From NCBI GenBank assembly GCA_903821995.1, contig CAIJNI010000068.1, forward strand, positions 1 through 64,000: a stretch of 64,000 nucleotides of DNA, given 5' to 3'. The notes under the pieces were generated by a model. The model had not been told where the DNA came from. It worked only from the letters and a program-made list of their open reading frames with translations, and did no database searches. Made by a program: the position numbers and the translations under genes. The DNA comes from an uncultured beta proteobacterium (lineage in GTDB: Bacteria > Pseudomonadota > Gammaproteobacteria > Burkholderiales > Burkholderiaceae). Shown piece by piece: positions 1-10,561 of this stretch (within the stretch, counting starts at the first letter, position 1; the number at the start of each line of letters is the position of its first letter).

Positions 1-74
1 ATCGGATGCGCGACAAACCTCGCCATTCATGGCGGGGAAGAATAGCGCGGACGGCGCAGCCGTCCTAGAACTTA

Positions 75-473
75 ATGTGGTGTTTGTTGTTGTTCGATGT
101 ACTGCCGAATAATCGCTATTGGCGCTCCGCCGCAACTCCCCATATGTCTAAGTCGAGCAAAGGCACTATCGAAAACCCCGGCAAGAATGTCAAAGCCAAG
201 TCCGGCTTAAACAAGGCCATCTTAAATCAAGGCTGGGGTGAGTTTAGGCGTCAGCTAGAGTACAAGATGGCCTGGAATGGCGGCATGGTGATTACAGTGC
301 CACCGCAATACACCAGCCATGCTTGCCCTAATCTCCAATGCGGCCGCATTGCCAAAAAGAATCGCAAGACCCAATCTCACTTTAAGTGTGTATCTTGTGG
401 AGATCCGATGTCGTTAGATCGATCTGTGAAGCAAGAACCCACCGAGACGACTTTCGATGCTCTTGCAGCCTAA
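75..473 (+). pseudogene. TnpB (IS200/IS605, IS1341-type OrfB) C-terminal remnant
   Basis: GKNVKAKSGLNKAILNQGWGEFRRQLEYKMAWNGG..VPPQYTSHACPNLQCG...KTQSHFKCVSCG matches the TnpB RuvC/zinc-finger C-terminus; the N-terminal part and the ADxxGAxN RuvC-III segment are missing. Confidence 0.8.
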
Positions 474-516
474 GCGTGGTAGGAATCCTCTCACTTTAGG
501 GAGGGGGGGATGTCAA
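474..516 (+). mobile_element. Right-end-like terminal hairpin of the IS605/IS1341-type remnant (gtaggaatcctctcactttagggaggggggatgtcaa)
   Basis: Pattern GGAATCCyCTC-loop-GAGGGG-GATGTCAA, typical of IS1341-type right ends, directly after the TnpB remnant stop. Confidence 0.65.
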
Positions 517-1924
517 TTCGAGCAATAGTAATTGCGGCGCGGACTTGGGTTGGAGCAGTTCCTCCAACTTGAAGTCTTGATGATACCGACCCTTCAAGTG
601 TAAGCACCTCAAATACATCCTCCCCGAGGAGATCAGACTGTTTTTCAAGCCCACACGCCATGCTTAATGTTCTTAAATCAAGGTCAGCCAAATCGCATTG
701 ATGAGAGACGCAATATTTGATTGCATTTGCTACGGACTCGTGTGCATCTCTAAAAGGGATACCCTTTTTTACAAGATAGTCAGCTAAATCAGTTGCTGTA
801 GCATAGCCTTTTAATGCTGCAATTCTGAGATTTGCAGCATTAAATTCAATGTGAGGGACCATATCAGTAAAAATTCTAAGAGTATCAAGGACTGTATCTG
901 CAGAATCAAATAGGGGCTCTTTATCTTCTTGATTATCTTTGTTATACGCAAGGACTTGGCCTTTCATGAGGGTGAGCATGCTCATGAGATTGCCATACAC
1001 TCGACCGGTTTTCCCCCTTGCGAGTTCTGGTACATCGGGATTTTTCTTTTGCGGCATGATAGAACTACCGGTACAGAAACGATCTGGTAGTGTGATAAAG
1101 CCAAATTGTGGGCTCATCCACAAAATTAATTCTTCGGATAGTCTAGAAATATGGGTCATGATTAATGCGGTGACAGCGCAGAATTCAATAGCAAAGTCCC
1201 GGTCAGATACGGCATCAAGAGAGTTTTGACAAACGCCTTCAAAGCCTAAAAGCTCTGCTACACGTTCACGATGAATCGGGTAGCTTGTTCCAGCTAAGGC
1301 TGCCGACCCTAAAGGAAGTTGATTGACTCTTTTGCGACAATCTTTTAAACGCGCAGTATCTCTAGCGAACATTTCAGCGTATGCCATTAAATGGTGACCA
1401 ACTGTAATGGGTTGAGCTACCTGTAGATGGGTAAAGCCAGGCATGATCATATCGGCATGTTTTTCTGCAAGATCAAGCATGCCAGTACGCAGTTCAATTA
1501 ACTGCAACACTAGAACATCAATTTGACCTCTTAACCACAAGCGGATATCTGTTGCCACTTGGTCGTTTCGAGATCGGGCGGTATGAAGTCGTTTACCTGC
1601 GTCGCCAATCATCTGTGTTAACTTGGCTTCTATGTTGAGGTGAACATCTTCTAGTGAGATTTGCCAAGTAAATCGTCCTTCAATGATATCTTGCAAAATC
1701 TCATTAAGACCTTGTTTAATCTGTTCAAAGTCTTTTTGTGAAATAATATTTTGTTCGGCAAGCATTTGTGCGTGAGCAAGGGACCCTTGAATGTCAACTT
1801 GAGCTAGGCGTTTGTCGAAATTAATAGAGGCGGTATAACGTTGGACGAGTTCTGATACGGGTTCAGAAAACCTGGCTGACCATGCATTAGACTTATTATC
1901 GAGAGAATTATTAGAAGATGTCAT
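491..1924 (-). CDS. argH: Argininosuccinate lyase
   Basis: [30 protein letters not shown]..., [26 protein letters not shown] signature. Start taken as MTSSNNS (ATG 1924), not the longer ORF start. Confidence 0.95.
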   Translation of the reverse strand: MTSSNNSLDNKSNAWSARFSEPVSELVQRYTASINFDKRLAQVDIQGSLAHAQMLAEQNIISQKDFEQIKQGLNEILQDIIEGRFTWQISLEDVHLNIEAKLTQMIGDAGKRLHTARSRNDQVATDIRLWLRGQIDVLVLQLIELRTGMLDLAEKHADMIMPGFTHLQVAQPITVGHHLMAYAEMFARDTARLKDCRKRVNQLPLGSAALAGTSYPIHRERVAELLGFEGVCQNSLDAVSDRDFAIEFCAVTALIMTHISRLSEELILWMSPQFGFITLPDRFCTGSSIMPQKKNPDVPELARGKTGRVYGNLMSMLTLMKGQVLAYNKDNQEDKEPLFDSADTVLDTLRIFTDMVPHIEFNAANLRIAALKGYATATDLADYLVKKGIPFRDAHESVANAIKYCVSHQCDLADLDLRTLSMACGLEKQSDLLGEDVFEVLTLEGSVSSRLQVGGTAPTQVRAAITIARIDIPPSLK

Positions 1925-2882
1925 GAACCATAGTATATTGCCACCCCAAAAATTAGTCATTGCTTCTCGCGAAAGTCGGCTTGCAATGTGGCAAGCTGAA
2001 CACGTTAAAGCACTGTTAGAAGCCATTTATCCTGAGTGTGACGTCTCCATTTTAGGGATGACCACTCGTGGGGATCAGATTCTGGACCAGGCGTTATCCA
2101 AAATTGGGGGTAAAGGCTTATTTATTAAAGAGTTAGAAAATGCACTCCTGGGACATCAGGCGGATCTAGCAGTCCATTCTTTAAAAGATATGCCAATGGA
2201 GATTCCCTTGGGCTTTGCTTTGGGAGCGGTATTATCTCGTGAGGACTCTCGGGATGCTTTTGTTTCTAATGAGTTTGCACAATTGAGAGAACTTCCAGCA
2301 GGTGCGGTTGTGGGAACTTCTAGTCTTAGGCGTGAGGCACAAATTAGAAAAAATTATCCACATCTTAAAATTCAGGCTCTTAGGGGTAATTTAGATACTC
2401 GTTTAGCTAAATTAGACCGGGGAGAGTATGCTGCGATTATTTTGGCTGCAGCTGGCTTAAAGCGTCTTGGGCTTGCTTCACGAATCAAATCTTTCTTATC
2501 CATTGAGGAATCTTTGCCTGCTGCTGGGCAAGGCGCTTTAGGAATTGAGATACTTTCTGAAAATAAGCCTTTATTTGATTGGTTACGTCCACTCATTGAT
2601 AATAAAGTTACATTGGCTGTTTCAGCTGAGCGAGAAGTATCGAGGCGCTTAGGAGGTTCTTGTGAGGTTCCAATTGCGGTTTATGCGAATTGGCATAAAG
2701 ACAATAGCTCCCAATTAGAACTTCGGGCTTTGTTAGCTGATCCCACTGGTACCCAATTGATTACAGCATCGTCAACTCAAGCAATCACCTCATTGGATGA
2801 AGCTCTAATACTCGGGCAAATCGTAGCTGATCAACTCATTGCTCAAGGTGGTCAACAACTAGTGGATTCTTTAAGTGTCTGA
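1923..2882 (+). CDS. hemC: Hydroxymethylbilane synthase (porphobilinogen deaminase)
   Basis: [49 protein letters not shown] (cofactor Cys). Confidence 0.95.
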   Translation: MNHSILPPQKLVIASRESRLAMWQAEHVKALLEAIYPECDVSILGMTTRGDQILDQALSKIGGKGLFIKELENALLGHQADLAVHSLKDMPMEIPLGFALGAVLSREDSRDAFVSNEFAQLRELPAGAVVGTSSLRREAQIRKNYPHLKIQALRGNLDTRLAKLDRGEYAAIILAAAGLKRLGLASRIKSFLSIEESLPAAGQGALGIEILSENKPLFDWLRPLIDNKVTLAVSAEREVSRRLGGSCEVPIAVYANWHKDNSSQLELRALLADPTGTQLITASSTQAITSLDEALILGQIVADQLIAQGGQQLVDSLSV

Positions 2883-3726
2883 TATGACTTATTCCCCGCC
2901 TTGTCGAATTATCATCACACGCCCTAGGGCACAGTTGGACCACTTGGTTTCTCTTGTGGGGCACTTTACATCGTTGCTGGGTGTTTCTATTCCGGTAACG
3001 GGCTTACCCTTGCTAGAAATTGTTCCAAATACAGAATTAGGTCTGAAAGAGCAATTAATTGAGGGGTTAGAGAATTCGAATTGGGTCACCTTTTCTAGCC
3101 CGAATGCTTTTTTAGTCGCTAATGACATGCTTTTAGCTAATCAGCTAGAATGGCCAACACATTTAAGGGTTGCTGTGGTTGGCGGTGGTACAGCGCAGGT
3201 CATAGAAGACTCAAGGTTTAAACCTAAAGAAATCTTATTTCCCCAAAATGATAACGAATGGGACTCAAGTGGACTTTTGAGTGCTATGCAAAGCCATGTG
3301 AGTTCTTGGGAAGGTCAAAAGATAATGATCATCAAGGGTCAAGGTGGTCGTGACGAATTGGCAAAGTCGTTTCAGGAGAGGGGGATCTCGTATTCTGAAT
3401 TAGCCATTTATCGAAGGACTCCTCTAGCGCTTACTGATCCAGCTTGGCTTAACATCATCAAGTTGTATCAAGAAGATCAGGTGAACGTGGTACATCAGAA
3501 ACCAACGTGGGTTTGGGTGTTCACATCTTCAGAATCAATCAAAAACCTATCAAAAAGTATTCTGGATTTACAGATATCAGAGTCTATTCTGAAACAATCG
3601 GTAGCAATTGTGACGCATCAACGTGTGGCGGATTCTGCCCAGGCTTTAGGTATGCGTGAAGTACATCTCGCTCAAGCTGGGGATGTTGGAATAACCACAA
3701 AGTTAATACAGATTTTGCTAAAGTAA
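2875..3726 (+). CDS. hemD: Uroporphyrinogen-III synthase
   Basis: [11 protein letters not shown]-terminus, position between hemC and hemX, HemD-like length and divergence. Confidence 0.85.
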   Translation: MSDMTYSPPCRIIITRPRAQLDHLVSLVGHFTSLLGVSIPVTGLPLLEIVPNTELGLKEQLIEGLENSNWVTFSSPNAFLVANDMLLANQLEWPTHLRVAVVGGGTAQVIEDSRFKPKEILFPQNDNEWDSSGLLSAMQSHVSSWEGQKIMIIKGQGGRDELAKSFQERGISYSELAIYRRTPLALTDPAWLNIIKLYQEDQVNVVHQKPTWVWVFTSSESIKNLSKSILDLQISESILKQSVAIVTHQRVADSAQALGMREVHLAQAGDVGITTKLIQILLK

Positions 3727-3754
3727 ATGCTTGATAATGGTTTTTTAAAAACAA

Positions 3755-4606
3755 ATGATGGTAAAAAGAAGTATGACCCAATCCTCTTCAGCCCCTACCC
3801 AAGCTTCTAGTGATCTTCAGCAAACAAGGAAGAATCAAGAAAAAGGCTTGTGGAGTAGAAAGCTTGTGCAAATTATCTTAACTTTAGTTGTTATTGTGTT
3901 GGCAGGATTAGTCACCTACCTTGTGGTGAGGTTGTACAGTATGGGCAAACAAATCCAAACGCTAGAGATATCGGCAACGACTGCGAGTAATCAGTTAAAC
4001 AATCTCAATAAAATTTTAGGAAAGGCTTTAGATACTGATCGCGTCGACACTTCCCAATCTTCGATCACCTTAGAAAAATCTTTAGTGGTTCTTAAGAAAG
4101 TTTCAGATTTATTAGAGCGGGTTGATGCTTTAGAGATCCGTCCTGATGAGATATCTAGAAGTCCTCCAGTCAAGACCCCTAAGCCTAAAATTAACTCAGT
4201 CTTACCCAAAGCTGAGCTACCTAACTCAGAAATGTTTTGGTGGAGTATCGCTTCCCAAAAAGTCCTTAGCCCTCTAAAAGAGTACTTCACAGACCTAGTT
4301 AAAATACAGATCATTGATACGCCTGAGATTCATCAATTAGCTATTGATCAAGTCAGTCAAAAGTTGCTCAAAGAAGAGCTCAAGATGCGTTTATTGACAG
4401 CGCGTCAAATGTTATTGAATGGTTGGTTAAAAGAGGCTTCTCTTGAGCTTCAGATTATTTCGAATCTTGTTACAAAAGAATTTTCAGCACAAAATAATAA
4501 TGTCATTGAGTACTTACAAGCGCTTTCGGATGCTCGTAATGAAATTCAATCGATTCAGGCAAGTACCCTATCAAAGAGTCCTAATAAGGCTGGGGTAAAT
4601 AAATAA
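3755..4606 (+). CDS. hemX: HemX-like membrane protein (uroporphyrinogen-III C-methyltransferase-related)
   Basis: Single N-terminal TM, coiled coil, hemCDXY order. Confidence 0.75.
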   Translation: MMVKRSMTQSSSAPTQASSDLQQTRKNQEKGLWSRKLVQIILTLVVIVLAGLVTYLVVRLYSMGKQIQTLEISATTASNQLNNLNKILGKALDTDRVDTSQSSITLEKSLVVLKKVSDLLERVDALEIRPDEISRSPPVKTPKPKINSVLPKAELPNSEMFWWSIASQKVLSPLKEYFTDLVKIQIIDTPEIHQLAIDQVSQKLLKEELKMRLLTARQMLLNGWLKEASLELQIISNLVTKEFSAQNNNVIEYLQALSDARNEIQSIQASTLSKSPNKAGVNK

Positions 4607-5808
4607 TGCGTTTTGTCATTTGGTTAGTCATATTATCTATCTCAGCAGTTTTGACAGCATGGGTAACTTCAAGTAATCATGGACACGTCACAATGTTTTG
4701 GACGAGTTACCGAATTGATTTAAGTATGAATCTTTTTCTAAGTATTTCTCTAGTGTGTTTTTTCGGGTTATTTTTTCTTTTTAGGTTTATTGATACGGTA
4801 ATTAATTTACCAGTCCGTGCTAAAAATTACCGATTACATCAGAAGGAATTGATTTCTGCAAAGGCCTTATCTACGAGCATAGAACATCTTTTTGCGGGTA
4901 GATATGCTAAGGCGATCAAATTTGCCGAGCAAGCAGGTTTATCAAGTTTTGTCTCTGATACGAGCTTGATGATTTCAGCATTTGCAAGCCACCGGTTAAA
5001 GAAATATTCTGAAAGAGATCATTATCTTAATAAAATAAAGACTTCCTCTTCCCAGCAAGCCCGATTGATTTTGCAAGCAGATATGCTTGTTGATGATCGA
5101 GATGGTAAGGGGGCTCTAGAGATCATTCAACAATTACAAGAGGGTGGAGCTCGGCAATTCCTAGTGCAACATATTGCGATGCGGGCCTATCAAGTTGAGC
5201 AGAAATGGCCTGAAATGATCCAAATTGCGTATAGTTTAACTAAAAGAAATTATCTTCCTCCTCTTTTAGGGCAGGCTAGAATTCATGAAGGACTCACGCG
5301 ATGGATTCAATCGGGGCGTATTCATCAGAAGGTTTTAAAAAGTCTATGGGATGAATTAAACCTGCTGGATACGCAACAGCATATTGGCTTAATTAAGCTG
5401 TTTGTGCAGGCATTTTTGGAGGTTGGTGACACAATTCAGGCGAAAAATATTTTGGAAGCTGTCTTAAAGAAAGGATTACAAACTTCTTTGGTTGAACTTT
5501 ATCCTAAATGCACTAGTGGTATGAGTGATGAAAAAATTAAACCAATTCAATTAATGCAACAGGTAGAACAGTGGTTAAGACTCTACCCTGCTGACCCAAT
5601 TCTGAATTTTGCCCTTGGGAAGTTATGTGTTATGGAAAATCTATGGGGTAAGGCCATTGCAAATTTTGTTGTAGTCATCGGAGCACCACGGGCGGAGATT
5701 GCAATACAATTACAGGCTCACTTAGAGCTATCAAAAATCTATGCAACGATTGATGATCTTGAGAAAAGTTTGGCGCATCAACAAGACTACTTACGCTTAG
5801 TTTCTTGA
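4606..5808 (+). CDS. hemY: HemY-like TPR membrane protein
   Basis: N-terminal TMs with TPR-like region, hemCDXY order, TAATG overlap with hemX. Confidence 0.8.
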   Translation: MRFVIWLVILSISAVLTAWVTSSNHGHVTMFWTSYRIDLSMNLFLSISLVCFFGLFFLFRFIDTVINLPVRAKNYRLHQKELISAKALSTSIEHLFAGRYAKAIKFAEQAGLSSFVSDTSLMISAFASHRLKKYSERDHYLNKIKTSSSQQARLILQADMLVDDRDGKGALEIIQQLQEGGARQFLVQHIAMRAYQVEQKWPEMIQIAYSLTKRNYLPPLLGQARIHEGLTRWIQSGRIHQKVLKSLWDELNLLDTQQHIGLIKLFVQAFLEVGDTIQAKNILEAVLKKGLQTSLVELYPKCTSGMSDEKIKPIQLMQQVEQWLRLYPADPILNFALGKLCVMENLWGKAIANFVVVIGAPRAEIAIQLQAHLELSKIYATIDDLEKSLAHQQDYLRLVS

Positions 5809-5864
5809 GTTTTTAACTCAAGTACCTTATCTAGATGAGTAATAAATTTTGGATTACAGGGTTA

Positions 5865-6002
5865 TCAACCTAATACGAACCCAATATGAGCGGCTGCTAG
5901 GGCAAACAGAATTGCCAAGCAGGTCGCTGCAGCGAGCATCACAATAAGAGTAATCATTTTCTTATTGATTTCTTCTTTTGAATCCTTGTGCCATTCGTTC
6001 AT
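5865..6002 (-). CDS. Small single-TM protein, 45 aa (MNEWHKDSKEEINKKMITLIVMLAAATCLAILFALAAAHIGFVLG)
   Basis: Hand translation of the minus strand; below the ORF-track cutoff; charged N-terminus followed by a clear hydrophobic helix. Confidence 0.55.
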   Translation of the reverse strand: MNEWHKDSKEEINKKMITLIVMLAAATCLAILFALAAAHIGFVLG

Positions 6003-6050
6003 ACAAATTATCCAAAAATTTAGGGTAAAACATTATTATCCACTAGTTTT

Positions 6051-6809
6051 TCAACCTCTTCCAACAAACGGCATATTTGTAGCCATTATGGTCATAAACA
6101 GTACATTGGATTCGAGCGGTAGTTTTGCCATATTACAAACTGCTTGGGCAACATGATTAACATCCATTCGCATTTCTGGTTTTGTTGAGCCATCTGCTTG
6201 GATGATGCCAGAGGCCATCCGATCAGTCATCTCAGTAGCTGCGTTCCCAATATCGATTTGGCCGCATGCAATACCAAAAGGCCTACCATCTAGCGCTAAG
6301 GACTTTGTTAAGCCTGTAATAGCGTGTTTTGTAGCTGTATAAGGGGCAGAAAAAGGTCGCGGTGTATGTGCTGAAATTGAGCCATTATTGATAATTCGAC
6401 CTCCTTGGGGGAGTTGTTCTCGCATGAGTTTAAATGCTTGTTGAGCGCATAAAAAAGCGCCTGTCAGATTTACATTGACCACAGCTTGCCATTCGTCAAA
6501 CGTTATTTCGTCAAATAACTTAGCTGGTGTGCCTTGTCCAGCATTATTAAATAGAAGGTCGAGTCTGCCAAATTTTTCTCTAATAAATGTAAACAGTGCC
6601 AGCACTTCGTTTGGTTTTCCAATATCAAGTGCAAAAGTAGAACCTAAATGAGGATGGGGAGATGATTTAAGTGATTCATCTAAACGATCTAGCCTTCTTC
6701 CAACGAAAATAACGTTATAACCCTCTTTTAAAAGGGCATATGCAGTTGCCTTACCTATACCGGTTCCTGCCCCAGTCACTATCGCAACTGGTTTTATCGT
6801 TGTATGCAC
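6051..6809 (-). CDS. SDR family oxidoreductase
   Basis: [24 protein letters not shown] motifs. Confidence 0.93.
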   Translation of the reverse strand: MHTTIKPVAIVTGAGTGIGKATAYALLKEGYNVIFVGRRLDRLDESLKSSPHPHLGSTFALDIGKPNEVLALFTFIREKFGRLDLLFNNAGQGTPAKLFDEITFDEWQAVVNVNLTGAFLCAQQAFKLMREQLPQGGRIINNGSISAHTPRPFSAPYTATKHAITGLTKSLALDGRPFGIACGQIDIGNAATEMTDRMASGIIQADGSTKPEMRMDVNHVAQAVCNMAKLPLESNVLFMTIMATNMPFVGRG

Positions 6810-7687
6810 TTCAGTCTCCTATCCGTCTCATGAAATAATAAATAGAGTCCGCTTGCAATCACAATGATTGCTCCCCACACCGTATCCCAATGAGGCAATT
6901 GCCCAAACACTACAAACCCAAAGAAAACCATATAAATGATTTGTTGATAGATAAAGGGGGTTAGCGTAGTTGCTTTTGCGAAACGATAAGACACTGCGAG
7001 CAATAAATGACCCACGAATCCTAAGAGCCCGGTGATAAAGATAGCGAGCATATCAATTGAAGTTTCTGGCGTTTGCCAGACATGGATTGCAAATGGTGCG
7101 AGTATTAAGGTTGGGCCTAAAGCAGAAAAAAACATGGTGATGCCAGGGTCTTCAGTGGACGCCATTTTTCGTGACATTAAATTAAATGAGGCAAATACCA
7201 GGGCGTTAATTACAGCAATCAGCATTGCTGGGTGAAAGTTGTGGGCAAAAGGATTAAGAATAACAAGGATGCCCATAAACCCACCTAAAATCGCAAGCCA
7301 TTTTTTTAAAGGTAAATTTTCTTTAAATACAAAAAAGCTAAAAACTGAAATTAATATCGGAGTAGAAAATTGAATTGCAGAAGTTTGCGCCAATTGTAAA
7401 TATTGCAAGGCAAAAAAGTTTAGTGCAGTCATGACTAGCATCATCAAGGACCTGAGTACTTGGAGACGTGGTTGTTGTACCTTAAAGATAGTCGCACCTT
7501 TTTTTGGAAGAATCCATGCGGCAGTAATCAAGAAATGAATGAGAAAGCGAAACCAAACTACCTCAATGACAGGTAAGTGAGTGACTAACCACTTACCTGC
7601 AGTATCCAAACCTGCAAAGCTCAATGTCACTAGGCTAAAGAGAATGATCCCGGTTCGGCGATTTGAGGGTGTATTGTCGAAATGCAT
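6794..7687 (-). CDS. DMT/EamA family transporter
   Basis: About ten hydrophobic segments; EamA-like repeats. Confidence 0.88.
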   Translation of the reverse strand: MHFDNTPSNRRTGIILFSLVTLSFAGLDTAGKWLVTHLPVIEVVWFRFLIHFLITAAWILPKKGATIFKVQQPRLQVLRSLMMLVMTALNFFALQYLQLAQTSAIQFSTPILISVFSFFVFKENLPLKKWLAILGGFMGILVILNPFAHNFHPAMLIAVINALVFASFNLMSRKMASTEDPGITMFFSALGPTLILAPFAIHVWQTPETSIDMLAIFITGLLGFVGHLLLAVSYRFAKATTLTPFIYQQIIYMVFFGFVVFGQLPHWDTVWGAIIVIASGLYLLFHETDRRLKCIQR

Positions 7688-7698
7688 TAGTTGTAGGT

Positions 7699-7721
7699 AG
7701 TTCCTAACATCCTTAGGAACT
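7699..7721. terminator. Inverted repeat AGTTCCTAA-CATCC-TTAGGAACT downstream of the PII gene
   Basis: Perfect 9-bp stem, 5-nt loop; no clear U-tract. Confidence 0.4.
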
Positions 7722-7755
7722 TAAACATGAACTTAAAGTTTCATCTAGCGGTATG

Positions 7756-8127
<372 letters not shown>

Positions 8128-8152
8128 CTAATAACAGGCATCTGCATCAGTA

Positions 8153-9808
8153 TTAACCACGATATTTTGACGTGATAGGATATCTCCAATCTCTGCCAAA
8201 AGCTCTTTGTGTAATTCTGACGCCAATGGGCGATTGTCGTCTTTTGTATTCATTGATCTTAATGAGGCGCGTCACTTGATCAACATCTTCTGTTGTAAAG
8301 CCAGCATCAATTAATTCCTGGATAGGGGTATCATTTTCCATATAACGTTCAATGATTCCATCAAGAATTTCATAGGAGGGCAAGCTGTCTTGATCTTTTT
8401 GGTCTGGACGAAGTTCCGCTGAAGGTGGGCGAGTAATAATTCTTTCTGGAATAATTTCTGATATTTGATTACGGTATTGGCATAAGCGATAAACTAATGT
8501 TTTGACCACATCTTTAATCACAGCAAACCCACCCGCCATATCTCCGTAGAGTGTGCAATAACCAACAGCCATTTCACTTTTATTTCCTGTTGTTAAGACT
8601 ATTCTGCCGGTTTTGTTAGAAAGTGCCATGAGTAGCGTGCCGCGAATTCTAGCTTGAATATTTTCTTCAGTTGCATCTAAAGCTAAGCCCTTAAAATTCG
8701 GAGCTAGACTAGCTTCGAAGGAATCGAACATTGGGGAGATAGGAATTTCTTCATATTGAACTCCAAGGCGTTTAACCATCTCTTGGGCATCAATCCAAGA
8801 AATATCAGCAGTGTATCGTGATGGCATCATGACTGCACGAACATGATCTGCACCGAGTGCATCAACTGCTATGGCAAGAACAAGTGCAGAGTCAACACCT
8901 CCAGACAAGCCAATGATTGCGCCAGGGAAACCATTTTTCCCGAGATAGTCTTTTACGCCTAAAACAAGGGCATCATAAACTTGCTTTTCGATGGAATTGA
9001 CTGGTGCGATAGATCCCGGGACGGGTGCGCTATTAACGACGTCAACTATACCAAGGCATTCCTCAAATTGAGGAAAATAAGAAGAAATTTTACCGGCAGA
9101 ATTAAGTACAAAAGACGCACCATCAAAGACAAGTTCATCTTGTCCGCCGACACAATTAGCGTAAATCATGGGTAGACCAGTTTCGAGGACTTGTGTTCTT
9201 GCAACCTCATGTCTTAAATTGATTTTTTCAAGATGAAATGGTGACGCATTTGGAACAACTAAAAGTTCGGCACCCGCATTTTTTGCCAACATGGCAGGGC
9301 CAGAATGCCATGCATCCTCACAAATAATGACGCCAATTTTGACGCCACTCACATCAAATACACAAGAGTCTTTACCAGGTTGAAAATAGCGTACCTCGTC
9401 AAATACTTCATTATTAGGTAATTTTTGTTTGGCATAACTTGCTATGACACGCCCATTTTTGATCACGGATGCCATATTAAAAAGGCCTTGGTCATTTGGG
9501 TCAAGATCACGTCTTTGGGGATGACCCACAATGACAGTCAGTTTGTCTGCGAAGGCTAATTCAATCATCAATTTCTTAAGATGAGTACTAACTGAATCAA
9601 TAAATGCATTTCGAAATAGTAAATCTTCAGGAGGATATCCTGTTAAGGAAAGCTCAGGGGTTATTAAAAGATCAACGCCTAAATGCTGAGCTTTTTTTGC
9701 TAGCTCTAAAATCTTTTGACAATTACCCGCTAAGTCACCCAAAATTGGGTTCATTTGGGCAATCGCAATTTTTAAATTAGAAGTGTTTGGCATTGCATTC
9801 TTTGGCAT
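8153..9808 (-). CDS. nadE: Glutamine-dependent NAD+ synthetase
   Basis: N-terminal nitrilase-type glutaminase domain (ELSLTGYPPEDLL, VIICEDAW) plus synthetase SGGVDSALVLAIAVDALG. Confidence 0.95.
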   Translation of the reverse strand: MPKNAMPNTSNLKIAIAQMNPILGDLAGNCQKILELAKKAQHLGVDLLITPELSLTGYPPEDLLFRNAFIDSVSTHLKKLMIELAFADKLTVIVGHPQRRDLDPNDQGLFNMASVIKNGRVIASYAKQKLPNNEVFDEVRYFQPGKDSCVFDVSGVKIGVIICEDAWHSGPAMLAKNAGAELLVVPNASPFHLEKINLRHEVARTQVLETGLPMIYANCVGGQDELVFDGASFVLNSAGKISSYFPQFEECLGIVDVVNSAPVPGSIAPVNSIEKQVYDALVLGVKDYLGKNGFPGAIIGLSGGVDSALVLAIAVDALGADHVRAVMMPSRYTADISWIDAQEMVKRLGVQYEEIPISPMFDSFEASLAPNFKGLALDATEENIQARIRGTLLMALSNKTGRIVLTTGNKSEMAVGYCTLYGDMAGGFAVIKDVVKTLVYRLCQYRNQISEIIPERIITRPPSAELRPDQKDQDSLPSYEILDGIIERYMENDTPIQELIDAGFTTEDVDQVTRLIKINEYKRRQSPIGVRITQRAFGRDWRYPITSKYRG

Positions 9809-9844
9809 GATTTCATTATGACATCATGCCAAATTTAGAGTTAT

Positions 9845-10378
9845 TTAAAGAGAACTATCGTAGCGCTTAATTCCATCAAGTATTTCTTTATGAGCAGATT
9901 CAGGGCCTTCCCAACCTTTAACTTTGACCCACTTGCCTGGTTCAAGATCTTTATAGTGCTCAAAAAAATGTTGGATTTGATTTAAGCGAAGCGTATTCAT
10001 ATCTTCAGGTTTTTGCCAATGTTGATAGATCGATAGAACTTTATCTTCTGGCACGCTCAGTAATTTAGAGTCTCCGCCGGCTTCATCTTCCATTTTTAAA
10101 ACACCGATAGCTCGGCAGCTAACAACCACGCCAGGTATCAGGGGAAAAGGGGTGATCACAAGAACATCTAGCGGATCACCGTCTTCGCCTAGCGTTTTTG
10201 GGATATAACCGTAATTACAGGGGTAGTGCATTGACGTTCCCATAAATCGGTCCACAAAAATTGCGCCACTTTCTTTATCGACCTCGTACTTAATTGGATC
10301 TGAATTCATTGGAACTTCAATAATGACATTAAAAAGTTCAGGTATTTTTCTACCTGGCTTGACGTTATCCAGACTCAT
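9845..10378 (-). CDS. ppa: Soluble inorganic pyrophosphatase
   Basis: DGDPLDVLV signature; [30 protein letters not shown]. Confidence 0.95.
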   Translation of the reverse strand: MSLDNVKPGRKIPELFNVIIEVPMNSDPIKYEVDKESGAIFVDRFMGTSMHYPCNYGYIPKTLGEDGDPLDVLVITPFPLIPGVVVSCRAIGVLKMEDEAGGDSKLLSVPEDKVLSIYQHWQKPEDMNTLRLNQIQHFFEHYKDLEPGKWVKVKGWEGPESAHKEILDGIKRYDSSL

Positions 10379-10466
10379 TTCTTCTCCAAGAGATTATTAA
10401 AGGGCATTAGGATTAACAGGCCAAGAGAATTGACAATTAAAAAACTAATATGAATCATAATTTTGG

Positions 10467-10478
10467 CTAGTTAACTAG
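10467..10478. promoter_or_regulatory. Perfect 12-bp palindrome CTAGTTAACTAG in the ppa/hppA divergent spacer
   Basis: Seen directly; operator function is inference. Confidence 0.3.
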
Positions 10479-10561
10479 GGTTAATCTCTATATTATAACG
10501 ATTGCCTATAATTGGAGTTACCTTATAGCATATAAGAACTAAAAAAAATGGAGACTTTTGA

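Noticed and set aside
939-1229. 96-aa plus-strand ORF
   Set aside because: Entirely antisense to conserved argH coding sequence; no recognisable protein.
2372-3128. Minus-strand ORFs of 74 and 79 aa in hemC/hemD
   Set aside because: Antisense shadows of confidently identified genes.
5804-5822. CTTGAGTT-TTT-AACTCAAG inverted repeat at the hemY stop
   Set aside because: 3-nt loop and no U-tract on either strand; not strong enough to call a terminator.
5965-6156. 63-aa plus-strand ORF
   Set aside because: Overlaps the conserved 3' end of the SDR gene and the better supported 45-aa minus-strand ORF.
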